Positions 10,539 to 20,429 of a DNA stretch of 64,000 nucleotides are shown here, piece by piece. How positions within the stretch are numbered: position 1 is the first letter of the stretch; each line of letters begins with the position of its first letter. The notes under the pieces are model-generated. The model was not told the DNA's origin. It did not search any database and saw only the letters and a list, made by a program, of their open reading frames with translations. A program made the position numbers and the translations under genes. The stretch lies in assembly GCF_023546765.1 (NCBI RefSeq), contig NZ_CP097484.1, forward strand, positions 3,814,001 to 3,878,000, written 5' to 3'. Source of the stretch: Methylobacterium tardum. Lineage in GTDB: Bacteria > Pseudomonadota > Alphaproteobacteria > Rhizobiales > Beijerinckiaceae.

Positions 10539-10852
10539 GCGGCGGCATCGCGCCTTCAGGCGCCCAGGATCGCTACAGCCTGAGGCTGTTCGTGGCTGGG
10601 ACAGCGCCGCGATCCCTGCGCGCCGTCGAATTCCTGCGCCGGGTCTGCGAGACCCACATCCCGAACCGGTATGAGCTGGAGATCGCCGACATTTACCAGC
10701 AGCCCGATCTGGCCGAACGCGACGGGATTCTCGCTGCCCCGACGCTGCTGAAGGTCGCTCCGTTGCCCGAGCGCCGCATCTCGGGGGATCTCCTGGACGA
10801 GGACCGCCTTCTGCGCGTGCTCGAGATCGATCCCGCTATGGAGGCGCGGTGA
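10535..10852 (+). CDS. kaiB: KaiB family protein, second copy
   Basis: A 105-residue KaiB-fold protein beginning at a TTG whose TTGA overlaps the stop of the first copy. Landmarks are [38 protein letters not shown] and [20 protein letters not shown]. It is diverged from the first copy: the LVRRLP motif becomes LLKVAPLPE. Two unlike KaiB copies in one operon suggest distinct partners, for example KaiC and the kinase; that is inference. Its stop overlaps the kinase start. Confidence 0.9.
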   Translation: MSGGIAPSGAQDRYSLRLFVAGTAPRSLRAVEFLRRVCETHIPNRYELEIADIYQQPDLAERDGILAAPTLLKVAPLPERRISGDLLDEDRLLRVLEIDPAMEAR

Positions 10853-12609
10853 TGGGTGTCGACGCGCTGCTGCCCGAGGACGAGCCGGGCCCGGAAGCTT
10901 ATCGAACCCATATCCGTGAGCTCGAAGCGCGGCTCGAGGAGAGCGAGGAGACGCTCGCGGCGATCCGCCGGGGCGATTTCGACGCGGTGGTGGTCGAGGG
11001 ACCGAACCACGAGCGTCTGGTCTACACCCTGGAGAATGCCGACCGCCCGTACCGCGTGCTGATCGAGCAGATCCAGGAGGGTGCCTTCACCCTCGGGCTG
11101 GACGGCACCGTGCTCTATTGCAACCGCCGATTGGCCGACATGCTTGCCGAGCCGCAGGAGCGGCTGATCGGCCGGTCGTTGCGCGATTTCGTGCGCCCCG
11201 ATACCGACCTCGATCAACTGGTCCAGCGGGCCGTTGCGAGCCCGGTTCGCGAGGAGATCGCGCTCAAGGCGTCGGCGGGCGCGGAGAGCGCGACGTTCCT
11301 GTCGTTGAGCCGCTTCGAGCGCCAGGGCGATAAGCCCCTCCTATGCGGGATCCTGACCGACCTGACCGAGCAGCGGCGGCACATGCGTGCCCTGGCGGAG
11401 GCGCATGACCGCCTGCAATCCGAGAGCGTGGAGCGCGAGCGCGTCGAGGAAGCCCTGCGGCAGTCGCAGAAGCTGGAGGCGGTGGGCCAGCTCACCGGCG
11501 GCGTCGCCCACGATTTCAACAACCTGCTGACCGTCATCAAGTCGTCCACCGACCTGCTCAAGCGGCCGGACCTGCCGGAGGAGCGGCGGCGGCGCTACGT
11601 CGAGGCGATCTCCGACACGGTGGACCGGGCCGCCAAGCTCACCGGTCAGCTCCTCGCTTTCGCCCGCCGGCAGGCCCTCCGCCCCGAGGTCTTCGAGGTC
11701 GGCGCCTCGCTGCGCGCCGTCGCCGAGATGCTCGATTCCGTCACGGGCGCGCGGATCACCGTCGAGGCCCGAATCCCCGACGAGCCCTGCTACATCCGGG
11801 CGGACCTCAGTCAGTTCGAGACCGCCCTGATCAACATGGCGGTCAATGCCCGCGATGCGATGAGCGGCGAAGGCACGCTGACCCTTCGGCTGATCGGCGG
11901 GCGCCCGATGCCGGCGATCCGCGGCCACGCCGGATCGCGGAGCACCTTCGCGGCCGTATCGCTCTCCGATACCGGTCTCGGGATCGCCCCCGACGTGCTG
12001 CCGCGGATCTTCGAGCCGTTCTTCACCACCAAGGACATCGGCAAGGGCACCGGCCTCGGGCTCTCCCAGGTCTTCGGCTTCGCGAAGCAGTCCGGGGGCG
12101 ACGTCGACGTCGCGAGCCGGACCGGGGAAGGCACGACCTTCACCCTGTACCTGCCGCAGGTCGAAGGGGCGCCCGAGAAGGCCGATGAGGGCCCGCTCGA
12201 CGAGCGCAGCATCGAGGGCGCGAGCCTGTGCATCCTCGTAGTCGAGGACAACGTCGAGGTCGGCCGCTTCGCCACGCAGATCCTTGAAGATCTCGGCCAC
12301 CGGACGGTCTGGGCGACGAACGCCGAGGAGGCGCTTCAGGAAATCGAGCGGATCCCGTTCCGCTTCGACGCCGTGTTCTCGGACGTGGTGATGCCCGGAA
12401 TGGGCGGGATCGCCCTCGCCCGGGAGCTGGAACGGCGTCTGCCCGACCTGCCTGTCGTCCTCACCTCCGGCTACAGCCACGTGCTCGCGCAGGAAGGGGT
12501 TCACGGCTTCGACCTGATCCAGAAGCCCTATTCGGTGGAAGAACTCTCCCGCGTGCTTCGGAAGGTCGTCGGCAAGGGCCGCGCCCGCCCCTTCAGTTCG
12601 CGGCCGTAG
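10849..12609 (+). CDS. Hybrid sensor histidine kinase (PAS-HisKA-HATPase-REC)
   Basis: A 586-residue soluble kinase. A coiled coil at about 20-45 is followed by a PAS domain (about 66-172), HisKA with phospho-accepting His near residue 221 (GGVAHDFNNLL), an HATPase domain with N-box NMAVNARDAM, G1 DTGLGIAP and G2 GKGTGLGL, and a C-terminal receiver with VVEDN and phospho-acceptor Asp near 512 (FSDVVMPGMGG). No transmembrane segment is visible. It starts at GTG 10849 or the next codon, ATG 10852, overlapping the kaiB stop. It is therefore the likely output or input kinase of the Kai module. Confidence 0.93.
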   Translation: MMGVDALLPEDEPGPEAYRTHIRELEARLEESEETLAAIRRGDFDAVVVEGPNHERLVYTLENADRPYRVLIEQIQEGAFTLGLDGTVLYCNRRLADMLAEPQERLIGRSLRDFVRPDTDLDQLVQRAVASPVREEIALKASAGAESATFLSLSRFERQGDKPLLCGILTDLTEQRRHMRALAEAHDRLQSESVERERVEEALRQSQKLEAVGQLTGGVAHDFNNLLTVIKSSTDLLKRPDLPEERRRRYVEAISDTVDRAAKLTGQLLAFARRQALRPEVFEVGASLRAVAEMLDSVTGARITVEARIPDEPCYIRADLSQFETALINMAVNARDAMSGEGTLTLRLIGGRPMPAIRGHAGSRSTFAAVSLSDTGLGIAPDVLPRIFEPFFTTKDIGKGTGLGLSQVFGFAKQSGGDVDVASRTGEGTTFTLYLPQVEGAPEKADEGPLDERSIEGASLCILVVEDNVEVGRFATQILEDLGHRTVWATNAEEALQEIERIPFRFDAVFSDVVMPGMGGIALARELERRLPDLPVVLTSGYSHVLAQEGVHGFDLIQKPYSVEELSRVLRKVVGKGRARPFSSRP

Positions 12610-12655
12610 CGGCTCAAAGCCAACGCTCGATGCTTCGGCGCGGGGCCGCGGGCGT

Positions 12656-13291
12656 TCAGCGCGTGCCGTACATCCGGTCGCCGGCGTCGCCGAGGCCCGG
12701 CACGATGTAGCCGTGATCGTTCAGGTGACTGTCGATGGCGGCGGTCCAGACCGGCACGTCGGGATGCGCGGCCTGGAACTTGGCGAGACCCTCCGGCGCT
12801 GCCAGCAGGCAGACGAATCGCAGGTCCGACGCGCCCCGGGCCTTCAACCGGTCCAGGGCCGCGATGGCCGAGTTCGCGGTGGCCAGCATCGGGTCGAGGA
12901 CCAAGACGGTCCGGTCGGCGAGATCGGAGGGCGCCTTGAAGTAATACTCTACCGCCTCCAGCGTGTCCGGATCCCGGTAGAGCCCGACATGGGCAACCCG
13001 CGCCGATGGGACGAGCGACAGCATGCCGTCGAGGAAGCCGACCCCTGCCCGCAGGATCGGCGCCAGGACCAGCTTCTTGCCCTGGATCTGTCGACCCTCC
13101 ATCGGCTGAAGCGGCGTCTCGATGGTCACCGGCTCGAGCGGAAGATCGCGCGTGACCTCGTAGGCGAGGAGCATGCCGATCTCGTTGAGAAGCTGGCGGA
13201 ACCCCTTGGTCGAGCGGTTCTTGTCCCGCAGGTATGTCAGCTTGTGCTGCACGAGCGGGTGATCAACCACCGTGACCCGAGCTGTCGGCAT
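12656..13291 (-). CDS. upp: Uracil phosphoribosyltransferase
   Basis: A 211-residue cytoplasmic salvage enzyme converting uracil and PRPP to UMP. The N-terminus [18 protein letters not shown], the segment [17 protein letters not shown] and the PRPP-binding loop [12 protein letters not shown] are all diagnostic; [17 protein letters not shown] closes the protein. The ATG at 13291 has a GGAGGGG site; a longer frame to 13381 adds 30 unconserved residues. It converges with the kinase gene. Confidence 0.97.
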   Translation of the reverse strand: MPTARVTVVDHPLVQHKLTYLRDKNRSTKGFRQLLNEIGMLLAYEVTRDLPLEPVTIETPLQPMEGRQIQGKKLVLAPILRAGVGFLDGMLSLVPSARVAHVGLYRDPDTLEAVEYYFKAPSDLADRTVLVLDPMLATANSAIAALDRLKARGASDLRFVCLLAAPEGLAKFQAAHPDVPVWTAAIDSHLNDHGYIVPGLGDAGDRMYGTR

Positions 13292-13863
13292 CGCCTGAAC
13301 CCCTCCGCTTCGGCTGCCGGAGCAATGCCGGACCCTCGGCCGGGGCGCAACTTCCGGAGCGGGGACACGGGCCGGCGGCAACCCGCTCGGCGATCGCGGG
13401 CGCCCCTCGAAACGAGGAGCCCGCCTCTCGTGGCCCTCTAACGAAATCCGACCTCGAGCGTCGATGTGCGGGCCCGCGCCGGGCGCGGCCGGAGCGGCGT
13501 ATCAAGGCTGGCGCGCCCATGGCCGCTGGAACTTGGCACGGGCGGGCACGAGGCCGTCGGACAGCCCGCCCTGGATCCGTGCCGTTCGTCGCTCCGCCTG
13601 TGACCGAGACGAGCAAATGGTCAACCCAATGGAAGAATATTAACGATCATTAAGTCAAAACATACATCTGAAAATCAATATACTCGACAAGTTACATATA
13701 TACACACCTATAATACTGGCGTTTCTAGGAACAGATAGTGCTCGGCCAATGACTCGACGACTTATTGCGGTGTCTTGCCGACGTTGATTTTCGATCTACA
13801 TTAGAGAGAGTCAAACCTCTTGCCTGAGGCGAAACTCAGGTCCAACGACATGCGAAATGTTTC
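13292..13863. promoter_or_regulatory. AT-rich regulatory region upstream of chemoreceptor gene
   Basis: The first 300 bp hold nothing recognisable. From about 13,620 the DNA becomes strikingly AT-rich for this genome. A perfect minus-10 TATAAT lies at 13709-13714 with a weak TCGACA 19 bp upstream. A second candidate, TTGCCG at 13775-13780 and TACATT at 13797-13802 (16-bp spacer), is closer to the gene. A hairpin CCTGAG-GCGAAA-CTCAGG at 13823-13840 lies in the leader, 23 bp before the ATG, which has no Shine-Dalgarno sequence. Leader control of translation is possible but inferred. Confidence 0.5.
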
Positions 13864-15555
13864 ATGCGCTTGAACTTATCCCTCAAATCATTACTCGCCA
13901 TCCTCTTCGGATTTTTAGCCCTCATTTCGGCCATCCAGGGTGGTCTTTCAGTCCGAGAACTGGCCGCTATTCGCGAGTCCGCGACGGCTCTCGCCACCAA
14001 TTTGCTGCCCTCCCTCGAAACGATCAGCGCCGTGGAGGTCGCCGCCTCGGAAGTGCGAATCAAGCAGTACCGGCTCCTCATGCTGTCGGTCACCGCGGAG
14101 CGTCGCGCAGTCAACGAAAACAATCTCGCGGCGACCTTCGCTAAATTGCGCGAAGCCAGGAACAGCTACGAGCCGCTGATCAGCAGCTCGGAAGAACGTA
14201 GCCTCTACGAGAGCTTCGCGGCGTCCTGGGCCAAGTTCGAGCGGGCGGACAGCGAGGTGCGCCGCCTCGTTGCAGGCGGTCAACAAGCTGAAGCCATTGC
14301 TCTTCTGACGCATCCCGATGTCGTCGCCCTGTACGACGGGGCGCGTGCGGCTCTCGCGCAACTCGTCTCCTTCAACGAGCGTGAGGCCGCCCGCGATGCC
14401 GACCTCGCGATGACGCGGGCCAATACCGCCACCGCCGCAGCCTATGTGGGAATCGGGCTCGCTGTGGCCTCCGCCCTGGCTGCGGCGATCTTCGGTTTGG
14501 TGCGGATTTCCCGACCGATCCAAGTGATGACCCGCATCATGTCGGTCCTGGCAGCCGGCGATACCGACGCGGAGGTGCCCTACCAATCCCGCCGCAACGA
14601 GATCGGCGCGATGGCTGCAGCCGTTCAGGTGTTCAAGGACAACTTGATCCGTAACCGGCAATTGGAGGAGCAGGCGGCCGAGGCCCGGCTCGCCGCCGAG
14701 GCGCAACGCAAGGCCGGGATCCGTCAGATGGCCGACCAATTCGCAAGGGCAGTCGGCGGCATCATCGGTCAGGTCTCCGCCTCAGCGAACGAGTTGCAGG
14801 CGACGGCACAGGTCATGACGGCGACGGCGCGCCGGACTGCCGACCAATCCACGACCGTTGCAGCGGCGGCCGAACAGGCGGCGAGCAACGTCAGCACGGT
14901 CGCAGCCGCCGCCGAGGAGTTGGGCTCGTCCGTGCAGGAGATCGGCCGGCAGGTCGATGGCTCCGCCAAGCTCGCGCAAGTCGCGGTCCGGGAGGCCGAC
15001 CAGACCGGCACCCTGGTTCAGGAACTCAGCGCAGCCGTCGCGCGCATCGGCGACGTCGCGGGTTTGATCGCCTCGATTGCCAGCCAGACCAACCTGCTGG
15101 CCCTGAACGCGACGATCGAGGCGGCCCGCGCCGGGGCGGCGGGCCGGGGCTTCGCGGTGGTGGCCTCGGAGGTGAAGGCGCTGGCCGAACAGACCGCGCG
15201 GGCCACGGACGAGATCTCGGCCCAGATCGCGCAGGTTCAGACTTCGACCGGACAGGCGGTCACGGCGATCGGTGCGACCACGGCTCGGATTCGGGAGATC
15301 AACGGCGTTGCCAGCTCCATCGCGGCGGCGGTTGAGGAGCAGGGTGCGGCCACGCAGGAGATCGTCCGGAATGTCGGCCAAGCGGCAGCGGGAACGGGTG
15401 AGGTCACGAACAACATCGTGAGCGTCGCGGGCGCAGCCGAAGAGACCGGACTCGCAGCCACCCAGGTGCTGGCCGAAGCGTCCAGGCTCTCGGAGCAATC
15501 CGAGCACCTGACAGCCGAAGTCGACCGGTTTCTCGAAACGGTCCGCGCTGCCTGA
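13864..15555 (+). CDS. Methyl-accepting chemotaxis protein
   Basis: A 563-residue inner-membrane chemoreceptor. Transmembrane helix 1 is at about 6-26 and helix 2 at about 193-215. The periplasmic part between them is a helical four-helix-bundle sensor. A HAMP domain ([20 protein letters not shown]) follows, then the cytoplasmic signalling domain with the hairpin tip [20 protein letters not shown]. There is no C-terminal CheR-binding pentapeptide. The gene stands alone after an AT-rich promoter region and ends before a bidirectional terminator-like hairpin. The ligand is unknown. Confidence 0.95.
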   Translation: MRLNLSLKSLLAILFGFLALISAIQGGLSVRELAAIRESATALATNLLPSLETISAVEVAASEVRIKQYRLLMLSVTAERRAVNENNLAATFAKLREARNSYEPLISSSEERSLYESFAASWAKFERADSEVRRLVAGGQQAEAIALLTHPDVVALYDGARAALAQLVSFNEREAARDADLAMTRANTATAAAYVGIGLAVASALAAAIFGLVRISRPIQVMTRIMSVLAAGDTDAEVPYQSRRNEIGAMAAAVQVFKDNLIRNRQLEEQAAEARLAAEAQRKAGIRQMADQFARAVGGIIGQVSASANELQATAQVMTATARRTADQSTTVAAAAEQAASNVSTVAAAAEELGSSVQEIGRQVDGSAKLAQVAVREADQTGTLVQELSAAVARIGDVAGLIASIASQTNLLALNATIEAARAGAAGRGFAVVASEVKALAEQTARATDEISAQIAQVQTSTGQAVTAIGATTARIREINGVASSIAAAVEEQGAATQEIVRNVGQAAAGTGEVTNNIVSVAGAAEETGLAATQVLAEASRLSEQSEHLTAEVDRFLETVRAA

Positions 15556-15668
15556 CCGGCCCGCCGCCGGACGATGCGGTGTCGCGCGAGAGGCACCGCG
15601 TGGCGAGGCTTCCGCGACCGGAGTCGCCCTCTTCGCCGATGTGCTCCGGCGCTTCTGAGGCTGTCGTC

Positions 15669-15704
15669 GCACCGGGCCTGAGCCGATCGGCCCGTGCCCG
15701 GTGC
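15669..15704. terminator. Hairpin between convergent genes
   Basis: GCACCGGGC at 15669-15677 pairs with GCCCGGTGC at 15696-15704, and CGGGCC/GGCCCG inside offers an alternative stem. It lies between the chemoreceptor stop and the stop of the minus-strand DUF2852 gene, where a two-way terminator is expected. Confidence 0.55.
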
Positions 15705-15714
15705 ACCGTCTTGA

Positions 15715-16179
15715 TCAGACTGAGCGCGGCTCGCCGCCCTCGCTGCGGCGCTTGGCCATGAAGGCGTCGAACTGCTCGCGATCCTTGGCCCGCTTCAGCT
15801 CCTCGACGAACTCAGCGAAGGCCCGGCTCTCCTCGGCGAGGGCGCGGCGCTGCGCTTCCAGCCGGTCGAGCTCGGCGCGGCGGTAAGCGTCGAAAGCCGC
15901 ATTGCCGGTGCTCTCGCGCCGGCTCGCGGCCTCGAATGCACGGGCGAACCGGGACGCGGGGCGCGCACCCTCGAAATCCGAGAACGTCCGGCGCGCGCTG
16001 TCGCGGAGTTCAGTAATGGCCGGATAGCCGGCCAGCTTCCAGGCGACCAACGCGAGACCCACAGGCCACCAGTAGATGAAGCCGACGACGATGGCACCGA
16101 TCTCCAGGGAACGGCGCGGGAACGGGCCTGACCGGCAGAGCCGGCCGGTCGCCCAGGGAGAGGAAGATTGAGAGGTCAC
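15715..16179 (-). CDS. DUF2852 domain membrane protein
   Basis: A 154-residue protein with one membrane segment at about residues 27-51 (IGAIVVGFIYWWPVGLALVA) and a long charged C-terminal helical region containing GNAAFDAYRRAELDRLEAQR and REQFDAFMAKR, which match the alphaproteobacterial DUF2852 family. The function of the family is unknown. The start is a GTG at 16179 with GGAG seven bases upstream. Confidence 0.85.
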   Translation of the reverse strand: MTSQSSSPWATGRLCRSGPFPRRSLEIGAIVVGFIYWWPVGLALVAWKLAGYPAITELRDSARRTFSDFEGARPASRFARAFEAASRRESTGNAAFDAYRRAELDRLEAQRRALAEESRAFAEFVEELKRAKDREQFDAFMAKRRSEGGEPRSV

Positions 16180-16245
16180 GGCTGTGCTCCGCTGTTCATG
16201 TGAACGCGGTTAACATGCGGGTGCCGAGAACGCCTTTCAAGGGCG

Positions 16246-16950
16246 TCAGCCGCGGTGTTCGGGTCCGCTGCTCCGTGCGGCCCCATGGACGAGAGCAAGG
16301 ACCCCGGCCCGCAGCAGCTCGTATTTGTCCGGAAATCCGGGGCCGCGCGGCAGGTGCCCGGCAGCCGAGAGGGTCGCCAGTCCGTGGGCCAGCGCCCAGA
16401 CCTCAAGGGCGATGAAGCGCGGCGCGACGCCTCCGAATCCGTCCGCGAATGTCGCCTGAAGCGCTTCGACCAGCAGATCGAACGGACTCGGACGCACGGC
16501 GGCGTCGCTCGGGCTCGGCCCAGCGTCGGGATCCGTCGCGCCGGCCGGAAACCCCCGGGTCTCGAAGATCGCCGCGTAGTAGGCCGGCTCCTCCTCGGCG
16601 AAGGTCAGGTAGGTCTCGCCCATACGGGTGAACCGCTCCAGCGGCGTACCGCGCGAGGTCAGCGCTCGTGCCAGGCGCTCGGCGAGTTCCGCAAAGCCGC
16701 GTCCTGCGAGTTCCTCCAGCAGAGCCTCACGACCGCGGAAATGGCGATACAGCGCAGCCGGCGTCACGCCGACGAGGCGCGCTGCGTCCACCAGAGTGAA
16801 GCCGCCGATCCCCCGCTCCGCGATGAACCGACGCGCGGCCTCGATAAGCGCCTCCTTCAGATTACCGTGATGGTAACTCCGCCGGTCGCTCGGTCCGTCC
16901 CGCCAGGGTCGCAAGATCTCACATCCTCTGCGCACGCCAGGACACCTCAC
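16246..16950 (-). CDS. TetR/AcrR family transcriptional regulator
   Basis: A 234-residue repressor-type protein. The N-terminal HTH domain begins YHHGNLKEALIEAARRFIAERG and contains VDAARLVGVTPAALYRHFRGREALLEEL. The C-terminal ligand domain resembles the WHG class (TRMGETYLTFAEEEPAYYAAIFE). The ATG at 16950 leaves about 24 residues before the conserved YHHGNL, so the true start may be later at a non-ATG codon. No efflux or enzyme gene adjoins it, so its target cannot be read from context. Confidence 0.9.
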   Translation of the reverse strand: MRCPGVRRGCEILRPWRDGPSDRRSYHHGNLKEALIEAARRFIAERGIGGFTLVDAARLVGVTPAALYRHFRGREALLEELAGRGFAELAERLARALTSRGTPLERFTRMGETYLTFAEEEPAYYAAIFETRGFPAGATDPDAGPSPSDAAVRPSPFDLLVEALQATFADGFGGVAPRFIALEVWALAHGLATLSAAGHLPRGPGFPDKYELLRAGVLALVHGAARSSGPEHRG

Positions 16951-17174
16951 AGAAGGTCCACCGCGCTGTCGAGTCGAGACACAAGCGGAGATCGGAGATT
17001 CGTGAAGCGTCCGTTGGCATTACGGCCGAGGGCCGGGTTTGTTTCGCGCCGCGTCACCGCAGCCGCGCTTGACCGGCCGGTACGGCCGCAACACTATTAC
17101 ATTCTCGCGCGAGCCCGACCGCCGCGCGGAGGTCGATGAGGCATGATGGCCTCCCCGAGGAAAGTGCATCCGGC

Positions 17175-17471
17175 ATGGCGTTCGTGAGCCTCAAGGCGTG
17201 GCGAGCCCGCTCGGCGGAGCGTGCCGAGATCGCCGCGCGGTTGAAGCAGGACCTGATCGCCGCGCTGGGGCTCGGCGAAGGCGACGCGCTCGCGGTCAAC
17301 GAGATCGCCTGCGCCGATCCCGGCTGCCCCGACCTGGAGACGATCGTGCTGGTGATGCGTGCGGGCGCCCCGACCCGCGCCTTGCGCATCCGGCGCACCA
17401 TGGATGCCGTGGACGGAGACGACATCGCCGCGCTCGTCGCCGAGGACCGACACGGTGAGCCATCTCGATGA
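17175..17471 (+). CDS. Conserved protein of unknown function
   Basis: A protein of 98 residues from the ATG at 17175, which has GAGGAAAG ten bases upstream; the frame is also open from an ATG at 17136. It contains the cysteine pair segment ACADPGCPDLETIVLV within an alpha/beta-like sequence and ends near DDIAALVAEDR. The CxDPxCP pattern could bind metal, but the function is not recognised. It lies divergent to the TetR gene and 126 bp before a thioredoxin-like gene. Confidence 0.6.
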   Translation: MAFVSLKAWRARSAERAEIAARLKQDLIAALGLGEGDALAVNEIACADPGCPDLETIVLVMRAGAPTRALRIRRTMDAVDGDDIAALVAEDRHGEPSR

Positions 17472-17597
17472 TGTGACGCACCCGGCATCACCTTTGACGC
17501 GCGGCGGCATCAAACGCTGCATCCTTCGCGTGGGCGTCGTGTACCCTGTGGGCAGAGCCGGCACTCTGGGGCAGATGCTGGTCGGGGGAAACGCACC

Positions 17598-17990
17598 ATG
17601 CAGAGCCGTCGCGCCGTCCTCACACTGGCCGGTCTCATAGTGGCCGCCAGTCTCGCGCCCGCCGCGGCCGGGGAGACGAGGCCGTTCTCGGATCCCGCAT
17701 TCGAGGCCGCGCAGAAGAGCGGCAGGCCGATCCTGGTCGAAGTCAGCGCCCCCTGGTGCCCGATCTGCAAGACGCAGAAGCCGATCCTCGCGAAGCTCGC
17801 GTCCGAGCCACGCTTCAAGGATCTGCAGATCTTCGACATCGACTTCGACAGCCAGAAGGATCTGCTCAAGCGGCTGAACGTGCGCATGCAGAGCACGCTG
17901 ATCGCCTACAAGGGCGCCACGGAGGTCGGCCGATCCGTCGGCGAGACCCAGCCGGAATGGATCGAGGGCCTTCTAGAGAAGGCGCTCTGA
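17598..17990 (+). CDS. Periplasmic thioredoxin-fold protein
   Basis: A 130-residue exported protein. A signal peptide (residues 1-25, ending AAAGE) precedes a compact thioredoxin fold with the redox pair in SAPWCPICKTQ. The C-terminal cis-Pro region of canonical thioredoxin is replaced by RMQSTLIAYKG, without Pro, which is unusual and may alter substrate binding. It probably acts in disulfide exchange in the periplasm. The glycosyltransferase gene follows after 90 bp. Confidence 0.88.
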   Translation: MQSRRAVLTLAGLIVAASLAPAAAGETRPFSDPAFEAAQKSGRPILVEVSAPWCPICKTQKPILAKLASEPRFKDLQIFDIDFDSQKDLLKRLNVRMQSTLIAYKGATEVGRSVGETQPEWIEGLLEKAL

Positions 17991-18080
17991 TCGGCAGGGG
18001 CGCCCTTCCGGTTCCGTTCATTCACCGCCCGGCATATCCCTCCCAGCCCCGCGATCTGACGGGGCCGATGGAGAGATTCG

Positions 18081-19253
18081 GTGACGCGCGCCCGACCCCC
18101 TGCGGACCAGAGCCCCGACGCGATCGTGGCCGTGCCCGTGCGCAACGAGGAGGAGCGCATCGCGGCCTGCCTGCGCGCCATCGACGCTCAGGCCGGTCTC
18201 GCCCCGGGCAGTCTCGGCTTGGTGTTGTTCCTGAACAACTGCACGGATCGGACGGAAGCCATCGTCGCCGATCTGGTGCCGGACTTGTCGATCCCGGTTC
18301 GGGTTCTGGTCGAGACGTTCCCAGGGGCGCATGCTGGCTGGGCCCGGCGCCGGGCGATGGACGCCGCCGCGGCGTGGCTCGGGGAATCGGGGAATGCGGG
18401 GATCATCCTGTCCACCGACGCGGACAGCCGGGTGCCGCCGAACTGGGTCGCCGGCAATGTCGCGGCGATCCGGGCGGGCGCCGATGCCGTCGCCGGCCGG
18501 GTCGAGCTCGATCCCGCGGAAGCGGCATTGCTGCCGCCGTCACTGCCCGCCCGCGGCAAGCTGGAGGATCGCTACGACGCCCTGATCACCGAAGCGGAGG
18601 CGCGTCTCGACCCCGATCCGCACGATCCGTGGCCGTGCCACCGCACGGCGATCGGTGCCACTCTGGCGGTGACGCGCGCGGCCTATCTCCAGGTCGGCGG
18701 CATGCCGGAGATACCGCTCGGGGAGGATGGCGCCTTCATCGCCAAACTCCTGGAGCACGGCCTGCGGGTTCGGCACGCCACCGACGTATGCGTGACCATC
18801 TCGGCCCGGCTCGCCGGCCGCGCCCCCGGCGGCGTCGCCGATACGATCCGCTCCCGCTGCGAGGAGCCGGACGCGCTGTGCGACGCCCGGATGGAGGCCT
18901 TCCCGCGAGCGGTCCTTCGGTATGTCTGGCGGCGGCGGTTCCGGCGGCTGCACGATCGCGGCCTGCTCGGCCGCAACCTGGCCTGGGCGCAGGCCATCGG
19001 GATCGGTCCGGCCGAGGCGGAACGGATCGCCGCCCTCCCCCTCGGCCAGGCCATCGCCGAGGCCGAGCGCGCGAGCCCGCGCCTCGTCTACCGTCCGATC
19101 GGTCCGCGCCAATTACCCGGTCAGATCCGGCTCGCGCGGGTCGGCGTGGCGGCAATCCGTCTTGGCTTGGCGGTTTCGGGCCTCGTCCAGAGAACGTGGC
19201 GGGCCGTGGCTCCCGGACGCGGGATCACCGACGCGCGCGGCAGCCGGATCTGA
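18081..19253 (+). CDS. Family 2 glycosyltransferase
   Basis: A 390-residue protein with the GT-A fold. The N-terminal strand IVAVPVRNEEERIAACLRAI, the metal-binding DAD in STDADSRVPPNW and the acceptor-side ED in PLGEDGAFIAKLLEHG match family GT2. There is no clear transmembrane helix. The start is the GTG at 18081. The donor and acceptor are unknown; no sugar-nucleotide or polymer export genes adjoin it. Confidence 0.85.
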   Translation: MTRARPPADQSPDAIVAVPVRNEEERIAACLRAIDAQAGLAPGSLGLVLFLNNCTDRTEAIVADLVPDLSIPVRVLVETFPGAHAGWARRRAMDAAAAWLGESGNAGIILSTDADSRVPPNWVAGNVAAIRAGADAVAGRVELDPAEAALLPPSLPARGKLEDRYDALITEAEARLDPDPHDPWPCHRTAIGATLAVTRAAYLQVGGMPEIPLGEDGAFIAKLLEHGLRVRHATDVCVTISARLAGRAPGGVADTIRSRCEEPDALCDARMEAFPRAVLRYVWRRRFRRLHDRGLLGRNLAWAQAIGIGPAEAERIAALPLGQAIAEAERASPRLVYRPIGPRQLPGQIRLARVGVAAIRLGLAVSGLVQRTWRAVAPGRGITDARGSRI

Positions 19254-19475
19254 CCCGGTCAGACACAGCGCGGCGGGACGCGTCAGGCCGACGGCCGGAC
19301 TGATCGAAGAGGCCGGCGCCGGTCAATCGTGCGGCCACCCGGATCGTCCGCCGGCAGGTCTCAATCGGCACGATCGGGCATGAGGCCGCTCGCTTGCGGC
19401 AGTCCGCGATCGTCTAAACCCTTCGAGACGACAGACGCGCGGCCCTGACCTACGATCCGCGCCGACTGGAACGCC

Positions 19476-20249
19476 TCAGTGATCGGCCGCCGCGACCCGC
19501 GGCTCGGTGCCCACGGCGCGGGAGTCGGCGAAGCGCAGCACGACCGCTCGCCCTTCCGACGGCGGCATCGGGAGGCTCGCGCGGAACCGCGCCGTCTCGG
19601 CCGAGCCGAGGACCGTCCGGGGTGCCGGGACCGAGAAGGTACGGATCGGCCGCCCGCCGGCATCCCGAATCTCGACGGCAAGCGGCGCGACCGGCGAGTC
19701 GGACCGCGCGACGCCCACGAGGTCGCCCTCGACCACCAGTTCCGGCGGCCGGCCTTCCTCGCCAGGGTTGCTGAACGCCACGACGTCGCGGATCTCGATG
19801 CCGCGCAGGTTCACCGGAAGCCCGACCCGCGCAAACAGCGCGGCGGTCTGCGGGACCACCCGGACGACGCTCGTGCGAGCAAGACAGACCAGGGGAAGCG
19901 CCGCCAGAAGAGTCAGGCCGAAGGCGAGGGAGAACGACATCCCGGACATGCCGCGACGGGCCCTCCCGCCCCACGACGCAGGCCGGGCGGCCGGTTTCAC
20001 CACCGGGGTCGGGATGTTGGTGGCCGCCCGGACCGAGGCGGTCGCCTCATCCCAGGCCGCAGCCGCGATCGGATCATCGCTTGCCTCGGCACTGTCGGCG
20101 AGCTCGGCCTCGTGGCCCGCGAGGACATCGGCCGGGGTGAGGAACCAGGTCTCGCGGCAGGCCGCGCAGCGGACGGAACGGCCCTCCATGCCGACCTTGT
20201 CGGCATCGATCCGGTACTCGCTCGCGCAGCTCGGGCAGGCGATCAACAT
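19476..20249 (-). CDS. Zinc-ribbon (MJ0042-type) membrane protein
   Basis: A 257-residue protein. The N-terminal zinc ribbon has CPSC (residues 5-8) and CAAC (28-31), the MJ0042 pattern. A disordered Ala/Pro-rich stretch, one transmembrane helix (about 105-128) and a C-terminal periplasmic beta-rich domain (FxxH/DUF3426-like) follow. This architecture is common in alphaproteobacteria next to ftsEX, as here: ftsE is divergent 180 bp away. Role unknown. Confidence 0.82.
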   Translation of the reverse strand: MLIACPSCASEYRIDADKVGMEGRSVRCAACRETWFLTPADVLAGHEAELADSAEASDDPIAAAAWDEATASVRAATNIPTPVVKPAARPASWGGRARRGMSGMSFSLAFGLTLLAALPLVCLARTSVVRVVPQTAALFARVGLPVNLRGIEIRDVVAFSNPGEEGRPPELVVEGDLVGVARSDSPVAPLAVEIRDAGGRPIRTFSVPAPRTVLGSAETARFRASLPMPPSEGRAVVLRFADSRAVGTEPRVAAADH

Positions 20250-20429
20250 ACGTGTCGGACTCGCAACGCGCGGCCGCAGCAGGCCGGATTACAGATTCGC
20301 TGAGAAAGAGTGGCTGAACAGGGTTAAGCGCGCGTGAAATTACGCAGGCCTTGAAAACGCCCGCCCATAAGGCGATTCCCAGGCGATGCGTGGACGGAAT
20401 ACGGCACGGCCTTGAACCTACAGGCGAAC

